DNA of 64,000 nucleotides from Agroathelia rolfsii (Eukaryota > Basidiomycota > Agaricomycetes > Amylocorticiales > Amylocorticiaceae). This document shows positions 13,389-24,692 of the stretch, in pieces (the first letter of the stretch is position 1; every line of letters begins with the position of its first letter). A program made the translations under genes and the position numbers. The notes beneath the pieces were generated by a model. The model did no database searches, was not told where the DNA came from, and worked only from the letters and a program-made list of their open reading frames with translations. Location: NCBI GenBank assembly GCA_018343915.1, contig JABRWF010000008.1, positions 744,001-808,000 of the forward strand, written 5' to 3'.

Positions 13389-13984
13389 ATCATAAATTAT
13401 CCTGGACGTGCACTCCAGGCACTCGAGTTGGGAAAATGGAGATTGCCAGAGGGCTACTAGTAACTTGAAAGAGTGAAAAGAGAAAGAATTGGTAGTTGGC
13501 GGGAGTCTTTGAATGAGCAGCAAGTTCCTTGGACATGCATCGTGCCTATTACGTAATCATTCCTTTCAGAGGCCAGGACTTATCTGATTGACTTTGAACG
13601 TTATCAACTTACTCTACTACACCAACCATTTGCGCTTCAATCATGCCGTTGGACGAATATCAATCAGACGCTACAAGCATGCACAAATGCATGAGACTTG
13701 GCTCAGATGCTATCACCAATATGTACTTTGGCTGTAGAATCGCAACTCCACCAATGAGGAACTAAGCTATCAGCATCGATAGATGATGATCACCCTTATA
13801 GTCAGTCTGCCCCATCAAATCTCGAGAATTTCACCGCGCTGGCACCGTTCACGCTAGACATGCTAAATTCAAAGACAAAAGGTAGTGCTGATATCAAGTA
13901 CATACATTGTTGAATGATGGTAATAAGTTGAATATAATTACATAGGATACAAAAAGTCCAAAAAACTCAAGAGAGAGAACCAAT
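13389..13984. other. Intergenic region
   Basis: No coding sequence is supported here. It holds the upstream region of the large minus-strand gene on the left and the 3' flank of the helicase gene on the right. Confidence 0.55.
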
Positions 13985-16793
13985 CTATTCAAACGAGTAT
14001 TGTGCGAGACTTGAACTGCTGACCCAGGTCGACTCGCCCAGAGATACCGCCAAGCTGTTCATCAACGTCTTTCTCGCCTTCTGCAGAATGAACGATCTGC
14101 TGGAAAAGATGAACATTCCACGCTTGCATCTCGTAAGCATGACATTCGTGCGCCGTTGGTTACTCAGGAACCCAATCTTGAACGACCGTACAACGGAGAT
14201 CAAGATGTAGTCTTCCTCATTACCTGTAATTGCATCAGTATCGAAGGTTTGTGGATGTATACAGGGTTATCTCATTACCCTGAAAGGAATCCACGTTGAA
14301 GCATTTATCTTCCCAAGGAAGCTTCTCTGCCTTGAGTCGTTTCTCCAGCTCAGAACGTTGGGCATCGTACGGCGTAATGATCTTGAATTTCTTCCCCATG
14401 CTGGTTAGCTTCTTTGCGGCTAGTACGACGGCAGCGATCTCTGGCTGGTTCTACGTACAACTATTAGCATTTGTACAAAGTACAATAGTAAATTCAGAAA
14501 GTAAACTCACAACCCAGCTATGACCCATGTTGTTTTCCTGGCTATTAGCAACATCGATGAATCTGCAGGCCCGCATACTGGTGATGTCGTGAACAGTCTG
14601 GAGGTGAGAACTATAAACTATTCTGGAAATGAATTTGCCAATGGCATGGGGCATACGATCTGTTTTCCTTGCGATGAGAAACAAACACGAATAGGAGTAA
14701 CAATATCACTGGGCTTACATTGTGTATCCAAGAAATGTGCACGTCTAGCCAGGTGTGGTTTTTCAAACACACTTTCTAAATCACCAATATCATCTTGCCC
14801 GTACGGCGCCACTACATGCTCTTGTAAGAATAACGCCCAATGATCCAGGAGTCCAACTAGAGCTTTTACTTACATTGCATTTGATCACCAATGAAAACCA
14901 CCTTTTTCAGCTTCGAATTGTATAAGGAAAACATCGGGAGGTAGTCGCCAATCTCGATCTGGCTCGCTTCGTCTACGATAACAGTCTCAACAGGAGCCAC
15001 AATAACTATCGAAGAGATTCTGGCATTCGAGAGCATGGATAGTGTACAGAGCACAACACGAGACCCGAGCAGCATCCTTTCCGCCTCTAAAGGATTTCTT
15101 GGGAATACCTCCGATCGAATGAGGTTATCATCGATTTTCTCGTATAGATGTTCATGCCTTGAAAAACTTTTATGTAAGTTATGGTTTGGAGTATAAGGGC
15201 TTCATGTACCTACCAGTCAAAGTGAAAATCTTTGGAAACCAAAATTTTAAAATCAAAGAAATCGATACTTGCAAGCTTCTCGGCGATATTCTTGACAGCT
15301 ACGTTCGATTGGGCTACAAGCCATATGGTCCGCTTCGATGCAGCAGGCGAAGTTATCAAGCTCCAAACAGCAGCGGCAATCACTGTGGTTTTTCCTATGC
15401 ACGTAGAAACCATAAATATATGTAAATGTTCGATCGGATATAGTTAAATCCACTAACCAGTGCCAGGAGGACCCTGAACAAGCGTCACTTCCTCATCTGA
15501 GGACAAAATCGCCTTAACTGCGCCTTCTTGCGACGGATTGAGCTTCCTCCCGGGCCATACGACAGGAATGGGATATTCCACCGGCTGGAGTTCTTGCTTC
15601 TTATTAGAAGGAAACCAGATAGCACGGACAAAGGATGAGTCAAAGATGGTATTTTGCCCTTGAAGTGCCCGCAAAAGAATGCTTTCACGCTGGCTCTCTG
15701 CGGAGGTAAGGGCCTCTTTTCCGACCGTAGAGATCTTGACCTCCGAGAGCTGAGCCGCCAGCTTGTTTATACTGATTTTCGCCTGTTTACCTTCCACCCG
15801 TACGGTCTTGCTAGTCGTCAGTACCTTTCCGGAAGCGTCGGAGATCTCCACTGTCTAAATAATTTGCAGCTTCAGTATTAGCCAAGGCTGATCGTGACAA
15901 CAGTAGCCACCTGATCAGAAGACAGTTTCGTGACACGAGTCCTAAACCTGGTCGACTGGACATTCAATTGGCCCGCTTTTATCAATGCCTCGTTTGCAAT
16001 CTCATTTTGAACGCGCGTAGGTTTTAGAGAATCCAGCCGACAAGCATCCCGCACGGCCTTTGCAATAGCCTTCAATTTCTTTTTGGGAATTAGCAAAATC
16101 CGTTCATATCGAAGACATCTTGTTTACCTCTTTATTTATCTCCGCAGTGTTAATCCTAGGGGCTTTCTCAAAAAGATTGGAATTGCACTCTAATTTCATG
16201 GCATGTTGGGCCACCCAAGCTTGATGAGCTATATCTTCCGAAGAAAATTCCCCGGCACCGGCAATAGTTTGCAGCATCTTCTGGGCGTTGGTCTTAATCA
16301 ACAGTCCTTCTCCTCCCAGGACCTTCATGAGCTTAGCCAAAGAGTGCCTCGCCGAGCTGGTTGCAGGGAGAGATAAGATGTCCACTGCATTAACAATATG
16401 AAGACGGCGATCTTGATACAACGCCGTAGCAACAACGTCCATCTGGAAAGCCACTTTGATGACAGCAGGGCTACAGAGGACCATTTTCTCTAGTAAGCTG
16501 ACGCCCGTCGTAGTTGGGGCCTTGTTCTTCTTCTTCTTCTTCTTGCCGCCGTTGGATGAGTCAGAGAACTTGATTATCAAAACAAGTGATGTTGTGGCAA
16601 CGGCCAGAGTAGATAATACTCCATTTGACCCAAAACTTGGCGCCAGGCCGACAACACCACCGTCCTGCTTGGCGAGCGCCAGGGGGACAAGCAAGTGTTC
16701 TTCAGTAAGGTCGTTCAAAGGAACTACAACGACCTGCGCATCAGGGTGCTCTGATCTGAATATGGTTTGCGTGAGACTGAAAACGTTGCTCAT
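13985..16793 (-). CDS. UPF1-like SF1 helicase (DNA2/NAM7 type), paralogue 1
   Basis: This is an ATP-driven nucleic-acid helicase of superfamily 1. After splicing, all the motifs I looked for are present: Walker A GPPGTGKT (split by an intron in the Gly codon before Lys), motif II VDEAS, motif III GDQMQLAPYG (restored only when the acceptor TAG before TGGCGCC is used), the YRMP-type segment, motif V SFQGNEEDYILIS and motif VI NVMLTRCKRGM. Introns in Walker A, in motif III and before GNE match those of the second helicase at 48.6 kb in position and phase, so the two are paralogues. The first ~200 residues (MSNVFSLTQ...) contain GLAPSFGSNGVLSTLAVAT, a Lys run and VNAVDIL. They align with paralogue 2 and may be an RNase H-like exonuclease fold that has lost its first acidic pair. 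The start at 16793 opens the longest frame. Target and pathway are unknown. Confidence 0.85.
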
Positions 16794-17800
16794 GACTCCC
16801 GGTGAACGAGAGACAAGATGAGGGAGGGGGGAGATGCAGGTCGTGTTGCTAACGCATGTTCAGGCTTATATGTAGGCATTGTAGGCGCCGGAGATCCCAT
16901 TCATGTCAGGCTGATAACTTAAAACATGCTGCACAGGATTCGCCTGGATGTAACATCAATTGAGCGCCGATAGTGCCACAAATCTTTGGGCGCCTTTGAC
17001 GGGACAAAGATCCGTCATTCAGGGTGCACAAGATGTGCGTCATGACAGCAGAAACAATGGTTATAGAAGCACACAGCAAAGAACTTGACAAAGCTTCGGA
17101 CAATGGGCTATGACTCGGAAGCGTCATTCAGGTTGGACCTGGCTATGTTCAAGTTGTGGAATTGGTTCGTTACTATATCCGTTTGACACAACAAGCCACG
17201 AGGGCGCGGAGGAAAGACGGCCGGAAAGTAGGTAGACTCCGACGTCTGCTAGTCGGAAAGGCGGCCGGGTGTTTTCTCCTATCAAGCCTATCGGAGGCTC
17301 CGACATACACTGCCATCAGTGCCGAGTTCGGCATCAATACCATCACTTACTGCTCCCCGCCTAAATGGCTCCTGTGCATCGCCGTAAATCTGGAGAACTT
17401 GGGAACAGCATCGATCGAGGGTGACCGGAACATATAAAGAACATAATATAGGGCGGGGTTTAGGAATGAGACACTTCACCCCACTTGGATGGAGCTTGTT
17501 TTCGGCCATGATTGCATTGGCAATTTTTCTTTCACGTCACGGCCACTGACAACACCTTGTGATCATGTATCGACCCTGGATTTCAAGCTGGTGTTTCTTG
17601 ATCTTTCAAGCTCCAATCAACTCTGACTTTGGGCAATTTCCATGTATTGGCATCGGCGGTCATTGTAATCACAGGCAAAATATTATCTGGACTTATAACA
17701 TCAAGATATGATTGATCTGACAAAAGTGGTCATCTAGTGCATTACCAAATCATGGCGAGCTATATACCATACAACAACACAAGAACAAATGGGTATCAGT
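16794..17800. other. Intergenic region upstream of helicase paralogue 1
   Basis: No reading frame here is convincing. The stretch holds the presumed promoter of the minus-strand helicase and the spacer before its decayed partial copy. Short frames between 17124 and 17509 have no family features. Confidence 0.5.
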
Positions 17801-17814
17801 CTACTCAAACTCAA

Positions 17815-18640
17815 ATTCGGTAAGACTTCCAGTGCTCATCCAAGCTGACTCGCCGCCAACTCGTTCATTAATGTCTTGTTCGCGTTCTCAAGGATCAAAG
17901 ATTTGCTGGAGAAAATCAACATCCCGCGCTTGCATCTAACCAGTATGACTTTTGAGCGACGCCGGTTATTTAGCTGGCTTGTACGATCATACAACGGAGA
18001 TCAGGATATAGTATTCCTCATTACCTATGAATGGTTATATATTGCACCAGTACCAAAAGTTCCTGCACCTACATAAAGTTATCTTGATATTTTGGAAAAA
18101 GTCCACATTGAGGCATTTATTTTCCCAGGGAAGGTCCTCCATTCTAAGGCGTTTCCCCAGTTCATGACGTTGGGCGTCGTATGGTGTAATAACCTTGAAT
18201 GGCTTCCTCAGACTAACCAATTTCCTTGAGGTTTAGTATAATGGCAGCCGTCTTTTCATGATTATGTTCACAGGATGGCCACAGGCGGTCGCATAATCGA
18301 GTTCGGATGCGTAAGATTGGCAAAGAAGTAGAAAAGGAAACTTACAGCCAAGCTACGACCGCTCCGCTATTCCCGACCCTTAGTGGCATCAACGAATCGA
18401 CAAGTATCTGTACTGGCAATGTCGTGAATTTTCTGGAGGCAGGATTTATATGCTACCTCAGACATAAATTTGCCAATGACATGAGGCATACGATCTATTT
18501 TCTTTACGATGAGCTGCATGATGCTTGCATTGCGTATCCGAGAAGTGTGCCCGGTTCAGTAGATGATCCTTTTCAAACATGCTTTATAACTTGGATATAT
18601 CGTCCTATCCATACGGTGCCATCTGATATATGTATATAAA
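17815..18640 (-). pseudogene. Decayed partial copy of the SF1 helicase (motif III region to C-terminus)
   Basis: The minus strand aligns along its length with 13990-14870 of helicase paralogue 1. Stretches such as KVITPYDAQRHEL and the motif VI equivalent CKRGMLIFSSKS are still readable. Only the part from about motif III to the C-terminus is present; Walker A and motif II are missing and homology fades at about 18640. Lesions are clear. A TGA replaces the Arg codon after ISVV, a TAA and a TAG follow with an indel before CKRG, and the splice donor after the motif V Phe-Gln has become CCAAAATATC in place of CAGG/GTAA. This is a non-functional duplicate. The next feature on its right is the Spa2-domain gene. 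Confidence 0.85.
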
Positions 18641-18844
18641 GATTACAACAGAACAGCGAGGTCCATGCATGCCATCTGAAAGTCGCTCTATCTCCTCATA
18701 GCCTGAGGCATCATTCCTTTTTCCCCAGGCTCAACGTCCGCTTGATGCTCATGCTAAGGAAATAATCGGTAAAGATACTCTAAGTTAGTTATCTTATCCA
18801 AAGAAAACATCACGGATCCCCCTACCCTTGTCACTGTGATTTAC

Positions 18845-19760
18845 GGCATTGAACGACACTGGGTAGGACATCTTTGCTCGACCATCGGTGAATATCAACG
18901 AACGCCTACTGCGGTGGTCACGCTCCCCTCCTGAACAGGTTTCATTTCTGACTTTACTTCCCGTGACCCCCTGCCTCTCCCACTCTTATTGTCCTTGTCT
19001 TCAGTGCCCAGTTGTGGCTGAGAGCATCTATCCGATACACAGTGACTGACAAGTGATCCTTTTGGTCCAATGCATCGCACATTCGACGACGAGACCAATT
19101 CATATTATCCCTCACCCTCAGCGGCCTCAACAACCGCCATCGTACGCATCCATTATGAGGAGTTGAGCAAATACCTTACAACTTATGATCTTGCCAAGGG
19201 TCAGACTTCTCCGCCTCGTCTGACATTCTTCTTTATCCTTTGTCTTAGCTTATTACCGTTCTTTTTACATATTCGGATTAACTACTTGGAATTTACTCGC
19301 CAGCTCCCGTCAACTCCAATTCAGCCACACGTCAAAAGATCACCCGTCTGACGGGGCCGCAGTTCGAGGAACTGTCGACAGATATATATGACGAAGTCGT
19401 TCGGCGCAAGAACACTGACGGTATGTAGCGCCGGTCCTTCTTTTCAGCCCTCTTTCGACATCATGCTCATTAGCTCCGTGTCTGCAGCACCCTCATTCCT
19501 CCCCGCACGTGACAATTTCCATCCTAAGCGGAACGAAGCCCGACAGAAACTCGCCACGCTGCCGTCGTCGCGCTTCGAGAGCATTTGTGGTGACGTATAC
19601 ATTGAAATCCCACGGAGATATCCTGAATTCAAAGATAGGGTATATGTAGATGAGAAAGATCTCCCCATAGATTCATCCTCCTCTCCTTAAACTCCTTTCG
19701 CTGCCTCTTGTCGGTAAGACAATCCTCTGTCTGGATGATGACGGGTTTGAGTCATGACCT
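18845..19760 (+). repeat. Segmental duplication, copy A
   Basis: This stretch is diverged but collinear with 20430-21450 in the same orientation. Shared landmarks in order are the TTTGCTYGACCATC block, GTGGTCACG, CCCCTGCCTCTCC, the Spa2 homology domain exons with their intron positions, and the trailing GACAATCCTCTG/GGCAATCCTCTG block. The borders given are where similarity fades by eye. Copy A keeps an open Spa2-domain gene while copy B is decayed. Confidence 0.7.
19070..19690 (+). CDS. Stand-alone Spa2 homology domain protein (truncated polarisome Spa2-like)
   Basis: Three exons (19070-19199, 19304-19420, 19488-19690) splice in one frame to about 150 residues. They carry both halves of the Spa2/GIT homology domain: VRIHYEELSKYL then RQKITRLTGPQFEELSTDIYDEVVRR, and FLPARDNFHPKRNEARQKL then PSSRFESICGDVYIEIPRRYPEF. 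In Spa2 this domain lies at the N-terminus of a much longer polarisome scaffold and binds MAPK kinases. Here translation runs through the usual exon end into a short tail (VYVDEKDLPIDSSSSP) and stops. The long scaffold part is absent downstream. All splice sites are GT-AG and there is no internal stop, so it may still be expressed. It could instead be a young pseudogene or a remnant of duplicating a full SPA2 gene elsewhere. Confidence 0.7.
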
Positions 19761-20429
19761 AGGGTAAAATTAGCAGTCACACTCATTTTTTTTGTGGATT
19801 GTCGTTCATTTATCTGTACCACAATGTACAGCAAGCAAAATATTTCATCACGTGTGTACTATCGCCTGCCTAGGGAAACTAACCTGGACGGCTCTCCTGA
19901 GCTTGGTTAATATCAGCTGCTGTCAGCAACTGGCAGGCAATTCAGATGTAAGTCAAATGGCTTCAGACGTTCAGATAGCTCCTAAACGATTCTTCATGAT
20001 TTCCTGACTCGAATGTTCACACCGTTCGAATGTTTTCTACCGGTGTTGGTTGCCGCCATCTATGCCCAGTATTGTGTCTGCTGTATCTGAAATAGTCTGG
20101 CATTATTAGCTCCTGCGTTTGTATACTTTACCATTGCGTCAAATCGCCGCAAAATAGACTCAAATTGAGGATAACATCAATCAAAAAGTACTATTCTCAC
20201 ATGATACAGAACACAATAGTAGAACAGGAGTGGGATATCGCACGCCTTTTGAGGACATTATAGTCACTGGTAGAATGATAGTCTCGGATCATGATCATTC
20301 CATACCTATTTGATGTGTTTCGGCAAGAGCCTCGTTCTAAACTAAGGAATCAAGAAAGATAAACCTTACCCAAAGAGAACAATACAAACTCCTATACTCT
20401 CTTCACCATAATTCTCAAGCACTAGACAA
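19761..20429. other. Spacer between the duplicated segments
   Basis: I see no coding sequence or recognisable element in this spacer between the two copies of the Spa2-domain duplication. Confidence 0.5.
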
Positions 20430-21450
20430 TTCTGGGTCACCATCATGATACACTAGTACAGGATGTGAAGACCATTCAAAAGTGCAACTCTTTGCTTGAC
20501 CATCAATAAATATCTATCAATAGGGTGGTCACGTTCTCGTTCTGGTCCAGCCTCGTTTCTGGCATTTCCTATTATCCCCTGCCTCTCCTCAGCTTTTTCT
20601 TGTCATCTCCAGCCTGTCAGTGAGCGTCCACATCGATTTGAGATAATTTGACGAGCAATAATCTTGAACCAACGTTGTGCACCTCCGGCAGCATACTCGA
20701 CGACAAGTGCGATTCCTATCACCCCGTTGATGATGGCGGCGATGGGATAAGAAAATCGCTGTCAACACGTCCTTGAGTCGCATGCGTTTATCGTGCTAAG
20801 GTCCATCCTATCTGCTTATCTTACCTAACTCCCTATCCTTTGTCTCATTGTATCGCTATTATAGCTACACATCTGCATTGATTGCTTCTTGGTATCTGCA
20901 CAGTCCAGCCTCCACTAACTCCCGTCGACTCGCATGACAAGAGCCGATTCATTTAGCGAAGTAGCAGTCTCAGAAACTGTCCATGGATGTGTATGATGTT
21001 TTCATTTGGCGTGAGAATGATGACGGTATGTGGCGCTTTCCACCCGTTCCTCATCGTCATACCTATTAGCTCCATGTCTACAGCAACTTCCACTCCTCCC
21101 CCCCACACACATATCCTCATGTTTTCATCTAAATGGGATGAACCCCGGTAGAAGGCTATTACCATTGTCGTGCACCGAGGGAATTTCTAAAAACGTACAC
21201 CATAAACTCGCACGGAGATATCTCTAACTCACAGATTGGGTCTAGTACCGTACCATGACGGTTATTCGCTTGTGTTAGGTCCTTTTCGATCCATTCGGGA
21301 TGGCCCACAGGGCCTCTCCGATTGTTGAATGTAAATCAGAAAAGCCTGTCCATTGATTCATTTCTCTCTCCTTGATCATGATACATCTCACTGTTTCTTG
21401 TCAGTGAGGCAATCCTCTGCCTCAATAGTTAGCGGTCGGGTTTGTATAAT
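20430..21450 (+). repeat. Segmental duplication, copy B
   Basis: This is the more decayed copy of the segment at 18845-19760, in the same orientation. The trailing block has an extra ~100 bp relative to copy A, an insertion here or a deletion there. Confidence 0.65.
20690..21235 (+). pseudogene. Decayed copy of the Spa2 homology domain gene
   Basis: It is homologous to the intact gene at 19070-19690. The exon 1 remnant (CTCGACGACAAGTGCG...) has lost the start codon. Exon 2 keeps the QKLSMDVYDVFIWR equivalent but has an in-frame TAG before it. The exon 2 donor (ACG/GTATGT) and the exon 3 acceptor (TCTACAG) survive. Exon 3 is out of frame and has TAG at the position of the FHPKRNEAR motif. Retention of intron borders shows it arose by DNA duplication, not retroposition. 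Confidence 0.8.
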
Positions 21451-22362
21451 ATAACCTACAGACGTCATTGTATTTGCTGAGATATCGCAACGGTGGTCAA
21501 AGATGTGCAGCGACGACAGGTTTCAGCATGCACATCTTATCTGAGTAGTTTGTATAAATTGTGTTTTGGATATTCCAAACATTTGTGTGATTTACACTGT
21601 CTGAGTTTTCCCGCGCATATACTCATGTCTTACTTACATCATGTGTTTCTCTTTTTTATTTTATTTTAATACGTTTATATACCGCATCATGTACTATAGA
21701 CAAACTACGGTGTGAGGAGCTATGGTAACTGTTTGGAAGGTAAGGGAAGTGTGGTGTGTAGTAGCATAAGGGGAAGTTAGGAGGTTTGAAGCTGTAGTCA
21801 TGTGTTTCTCATGTTCTGGTGTTTCTACAATACTTTACTATCTTTGATAAGGAACACTTTATATATATATATATTGTAGTACTTCTGAAAATTTATTCTA
21901 CATTGTTTTGTGTGTATTACCTCCTGCGTGATATATTCCCAATAGTATCCACTCATTTTGTAGATGTTTTTGTCCGTTCATCTGCCAGTGCGTATCGCGG
22001 TGTACAACGACAAGCATAATTCCATTATTGCTTTCAACTATTGATCCCTATACACTCACTTTTTCGAATAATGTCATTTCTCTGACCTCATTGTCCATTT
22101 TTTACTCCTTACATAACATACTGGCAATCAATTGAAATTGTATAGTTATATGTACTAGCATTTTATATTCAATACTTATTGCCTATGGGTTATCCAGTGC
22201 ATGATTCTCCAGCCGCTGCTACATGTAGTACTGTTTGTCATACATCAGCAGTACACTGACTTCAAATCCTCTTCTCATGCATTTACAACCTTCAATTTAC
22301 TCGAAACCACTATTCTGGGTATTTCATACTAATATTACTAAAATGGTTAAGACCATCAGGTG
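21451..22362. other. AT-rich intergenic region
   Basis: The sequence is AT-rich and contains an AT dinucleotide run at about 21862-21873. No coding sequence or structured element is supported. Confidence 0.55.
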
Positions 22363-23215
22363 TTAAGCTTGTGCGGCGCCCCGGGTGAGTACAGCCTGAG
22401 CTGAGTCGAAGTCAATCTCGTACGGCTCAGGGCAACTAATTCATCTACGTTTAGTGGGATCAAAATAATAAACTCATTCTACTCACCTGATAAACCCTGG
22501 CACCACGTGGCGCACAGGTTCTAATATGACACCATCCTCGACTTTCTTCTGGATGTCAAAAACTGCTATTGCCATTGCACATGCAATGAACACAGTCTCA
22601 TCGGCAAGAAGACGGCCGGGACATATTCCGTCCTAATTATGAATAGCTATGCTTACAGCTACGTAGGAATCTCATACCTCCTACCATATCCAAACGCTAT
22701 TCCACGCGGATATTTTTCAGGGGTTTCGTCAAGGAAACGCTCAGGCATAAAGTGATCGGGATCTTTGTACAGACGAGGATCATCGGGATAACTAGTGATC
22801 CTTTAGGTATAAAGTACCCTGCGTACACGTCGTCCCGAGATGCCTTGTGAGGAATAGCTTGACATGCCAAATGAGTGTTGATGTCTGCTTTAAACAAAAT
22901 ATTGATTAGTACTAACCATTGGGCGTAACAACAATCCAACAAAATAGCTCGAGGACGAATGCATTGACGTAAGGGAGATCAATTCTGTTCGAGATCAACG
23001 GAAGCCGTTGAGTTCCAACAACAGCATCTATTTCCTCCTGAGCCTTCCTTAATACAACAGGATAGAGCGCCATTGCTAAGAAGAAGCCGCTTTATCATAG
23101 GTGTTACCTCCCTGTTGGAATAAATGGAGCTTCTGGATTCCAACATATCACTGGCCATTTGGGCAGTGTTTATAATGATGAGATGTCGACCTAAAATAGA
23201 CATCCGCGATATCTC
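22363..23215 (-). pseudogene. Cytochrome P450 pseudogene with a large internal deletion
   Basis: Readable pieces in order on the minus strand are LGRHLIIINTAQMASDMLESR and SSIYSNRE (beta-1/helix B region), ALYPVVLRKAQEEIDAVVG, IDLPYVNAFVLELFCW, DDVYAGYFIPKGSLVIP, DPDHFMPERFLDE, FGYGRR, ICPGRLLADE and a C-terminal CPEPYEIDF. About 200 residues from helix C through helix I are missing. The ExxR arginine is cysteine (E-L-F-C), a frameshift separates VIP from the DPRLYKDP segment, and the haem-loop exon join cannot be kept in frame. The family differs from the intact P450 at 2.4 kb and resembles O-methylsterigmatocystin oxidoreductase-like fungal P450s. Confidence 0.9.
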
Positions 23216-24692
23216 CTAGAATTTTATGAAAACATTATGAGCGTCAAATAGCTTGGTACAGGGGGGGGGGAGGGCTGAACAATATTTATGAGCCCATCTG
23301 GAGTACGTGTTTCCTGTTGTAGAGGATGAGGCTTATAATGCCTGGTTGATGAGGGAAATAACTGAAGGGCCTGGTGGTAAGGGAGGCCGTGTGTTAGGCA
23401 TCAAACGCCTCATCAAATACGAAAAGGATATTGTGCAGATTATCGTAAACACTACTAAAGAGTTTGTTTCAAGCATGATGAAGATAAAGAACGAGGTCTA
23501 GCAAGATAGCCATCCTATTTATCAATACTAGGCTTTATACTTAGAAAAGACTACATGACGTATAGGACACCTGAAAACATGCTCAACAGCGTCTAAGGTT
23601 CTCAATGCACTTATATTTATGTACCATCAACCGCTAGAAATATTAAAGATGCACCTTATGGTTCTTATCTCATGCTCGGCTTGAATCCTAGGCGGTCTTC
23701 TTGCCCATTCGAATACAAATGAGGAAATATTGGAGCATGGAGAGCCGCCCGAGTTTCTGACAGCATCTGAGGGTTACCTGATTGTATATGATAGCATCTG
23801 GTGTGACTGAGGTAAAGGGGGGGGGGGGCTTTCAGTACTTTTTCAGCCTTGGTCTGGTCGATAGCCGTCCGAACGTTGAATACTGTAATCTCGGGTACGA
23901 TCAGAGGCTTTAGAAAACTGGCATTTCCTAATGCAGCTCTTCGGGGATGGGCTTTAAGCTAGCCGGAGTGTCCAAGAGCGTCCAAGAGCGTCTAGCATAC
24001 ATCCAACGCTATCTTCTGAGCACCTGAAGCTTCATAACCTCAGTTCAACCAGAGTCCCTCGAAAAGATAAGGGATAGGGCGAGGCAGCGGGGTCAGAGAG
24101 GCAAGGAACATATATGAATATTGCGCATCCATACACATCTCGTCATGTACTGAGGATGAACGGAATTTACCAACTAGCATTGTGCATCGATTATCACTCG
24201 CGATGATGAAGGCACTCTAAACATTTGAACAACCCTGAATCAGACACTGGCGCACAAACCGAAAGTTACTGGTCCTATACCAGCAGAGCATCACACACCC
24301 ATCCGACAGAATAACTACCAAAAGAATGAGCTGGCATTATGCTCCAAAGAGCAAGAGTACCAGCATATATGTAGACGTAGACAATACTCGAAACAAACTA
24401 CCGCGACCGATAATCCAAGGGACAGAGAGGAAGTGAGACCGGGATCACTGGTATAATTAGAAGCGAAGTGAAGGCCTTTATAGAGAAAAAAGTGTTGCTA
24501 ATACTAAGTACTGTGTTAGAGTGACTAGGCTGGAGCAGCAGAGAAATAATTGATGTGTTTCCATCATCAAAGAATGCATCGCAGCAGGGCCATTGTCTTC
24601 TTTACCACGAAGAGAAGGTGGGAGAAACAGATCATAACGTTTACACCGTCGGAGTACGAAATTGACATTCCTCACCTTGATTCCCTCTCATC
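23216..24692. other. Intergenic region with G homopolymers
   Basis: No gene is supported. Two poly-G tracts are present, around 23262-23271 and 23818-23828, and a small direct repeat GTCCAAGAGC lies at about 23968-23990. An open frame at 23307-23501 has no recognisable domain. Confidence 0.55.

Noticed and set aside
14820..14880. Apparent loss of motif III in helicase paralogue 1 because one acceptor choice gives a TAG
   Set aside because: Using the acceptor a few bases further on restores GDQMQLAPYG in frame, at the same position as in paralogue 2, so the gene is not broken here.
23307..23501. 64-residue plus-strand open frame next to the P450 pseudogene
   Set aside because: It does not match any P450 segment and cannot be extended by splicing; left unannotated.
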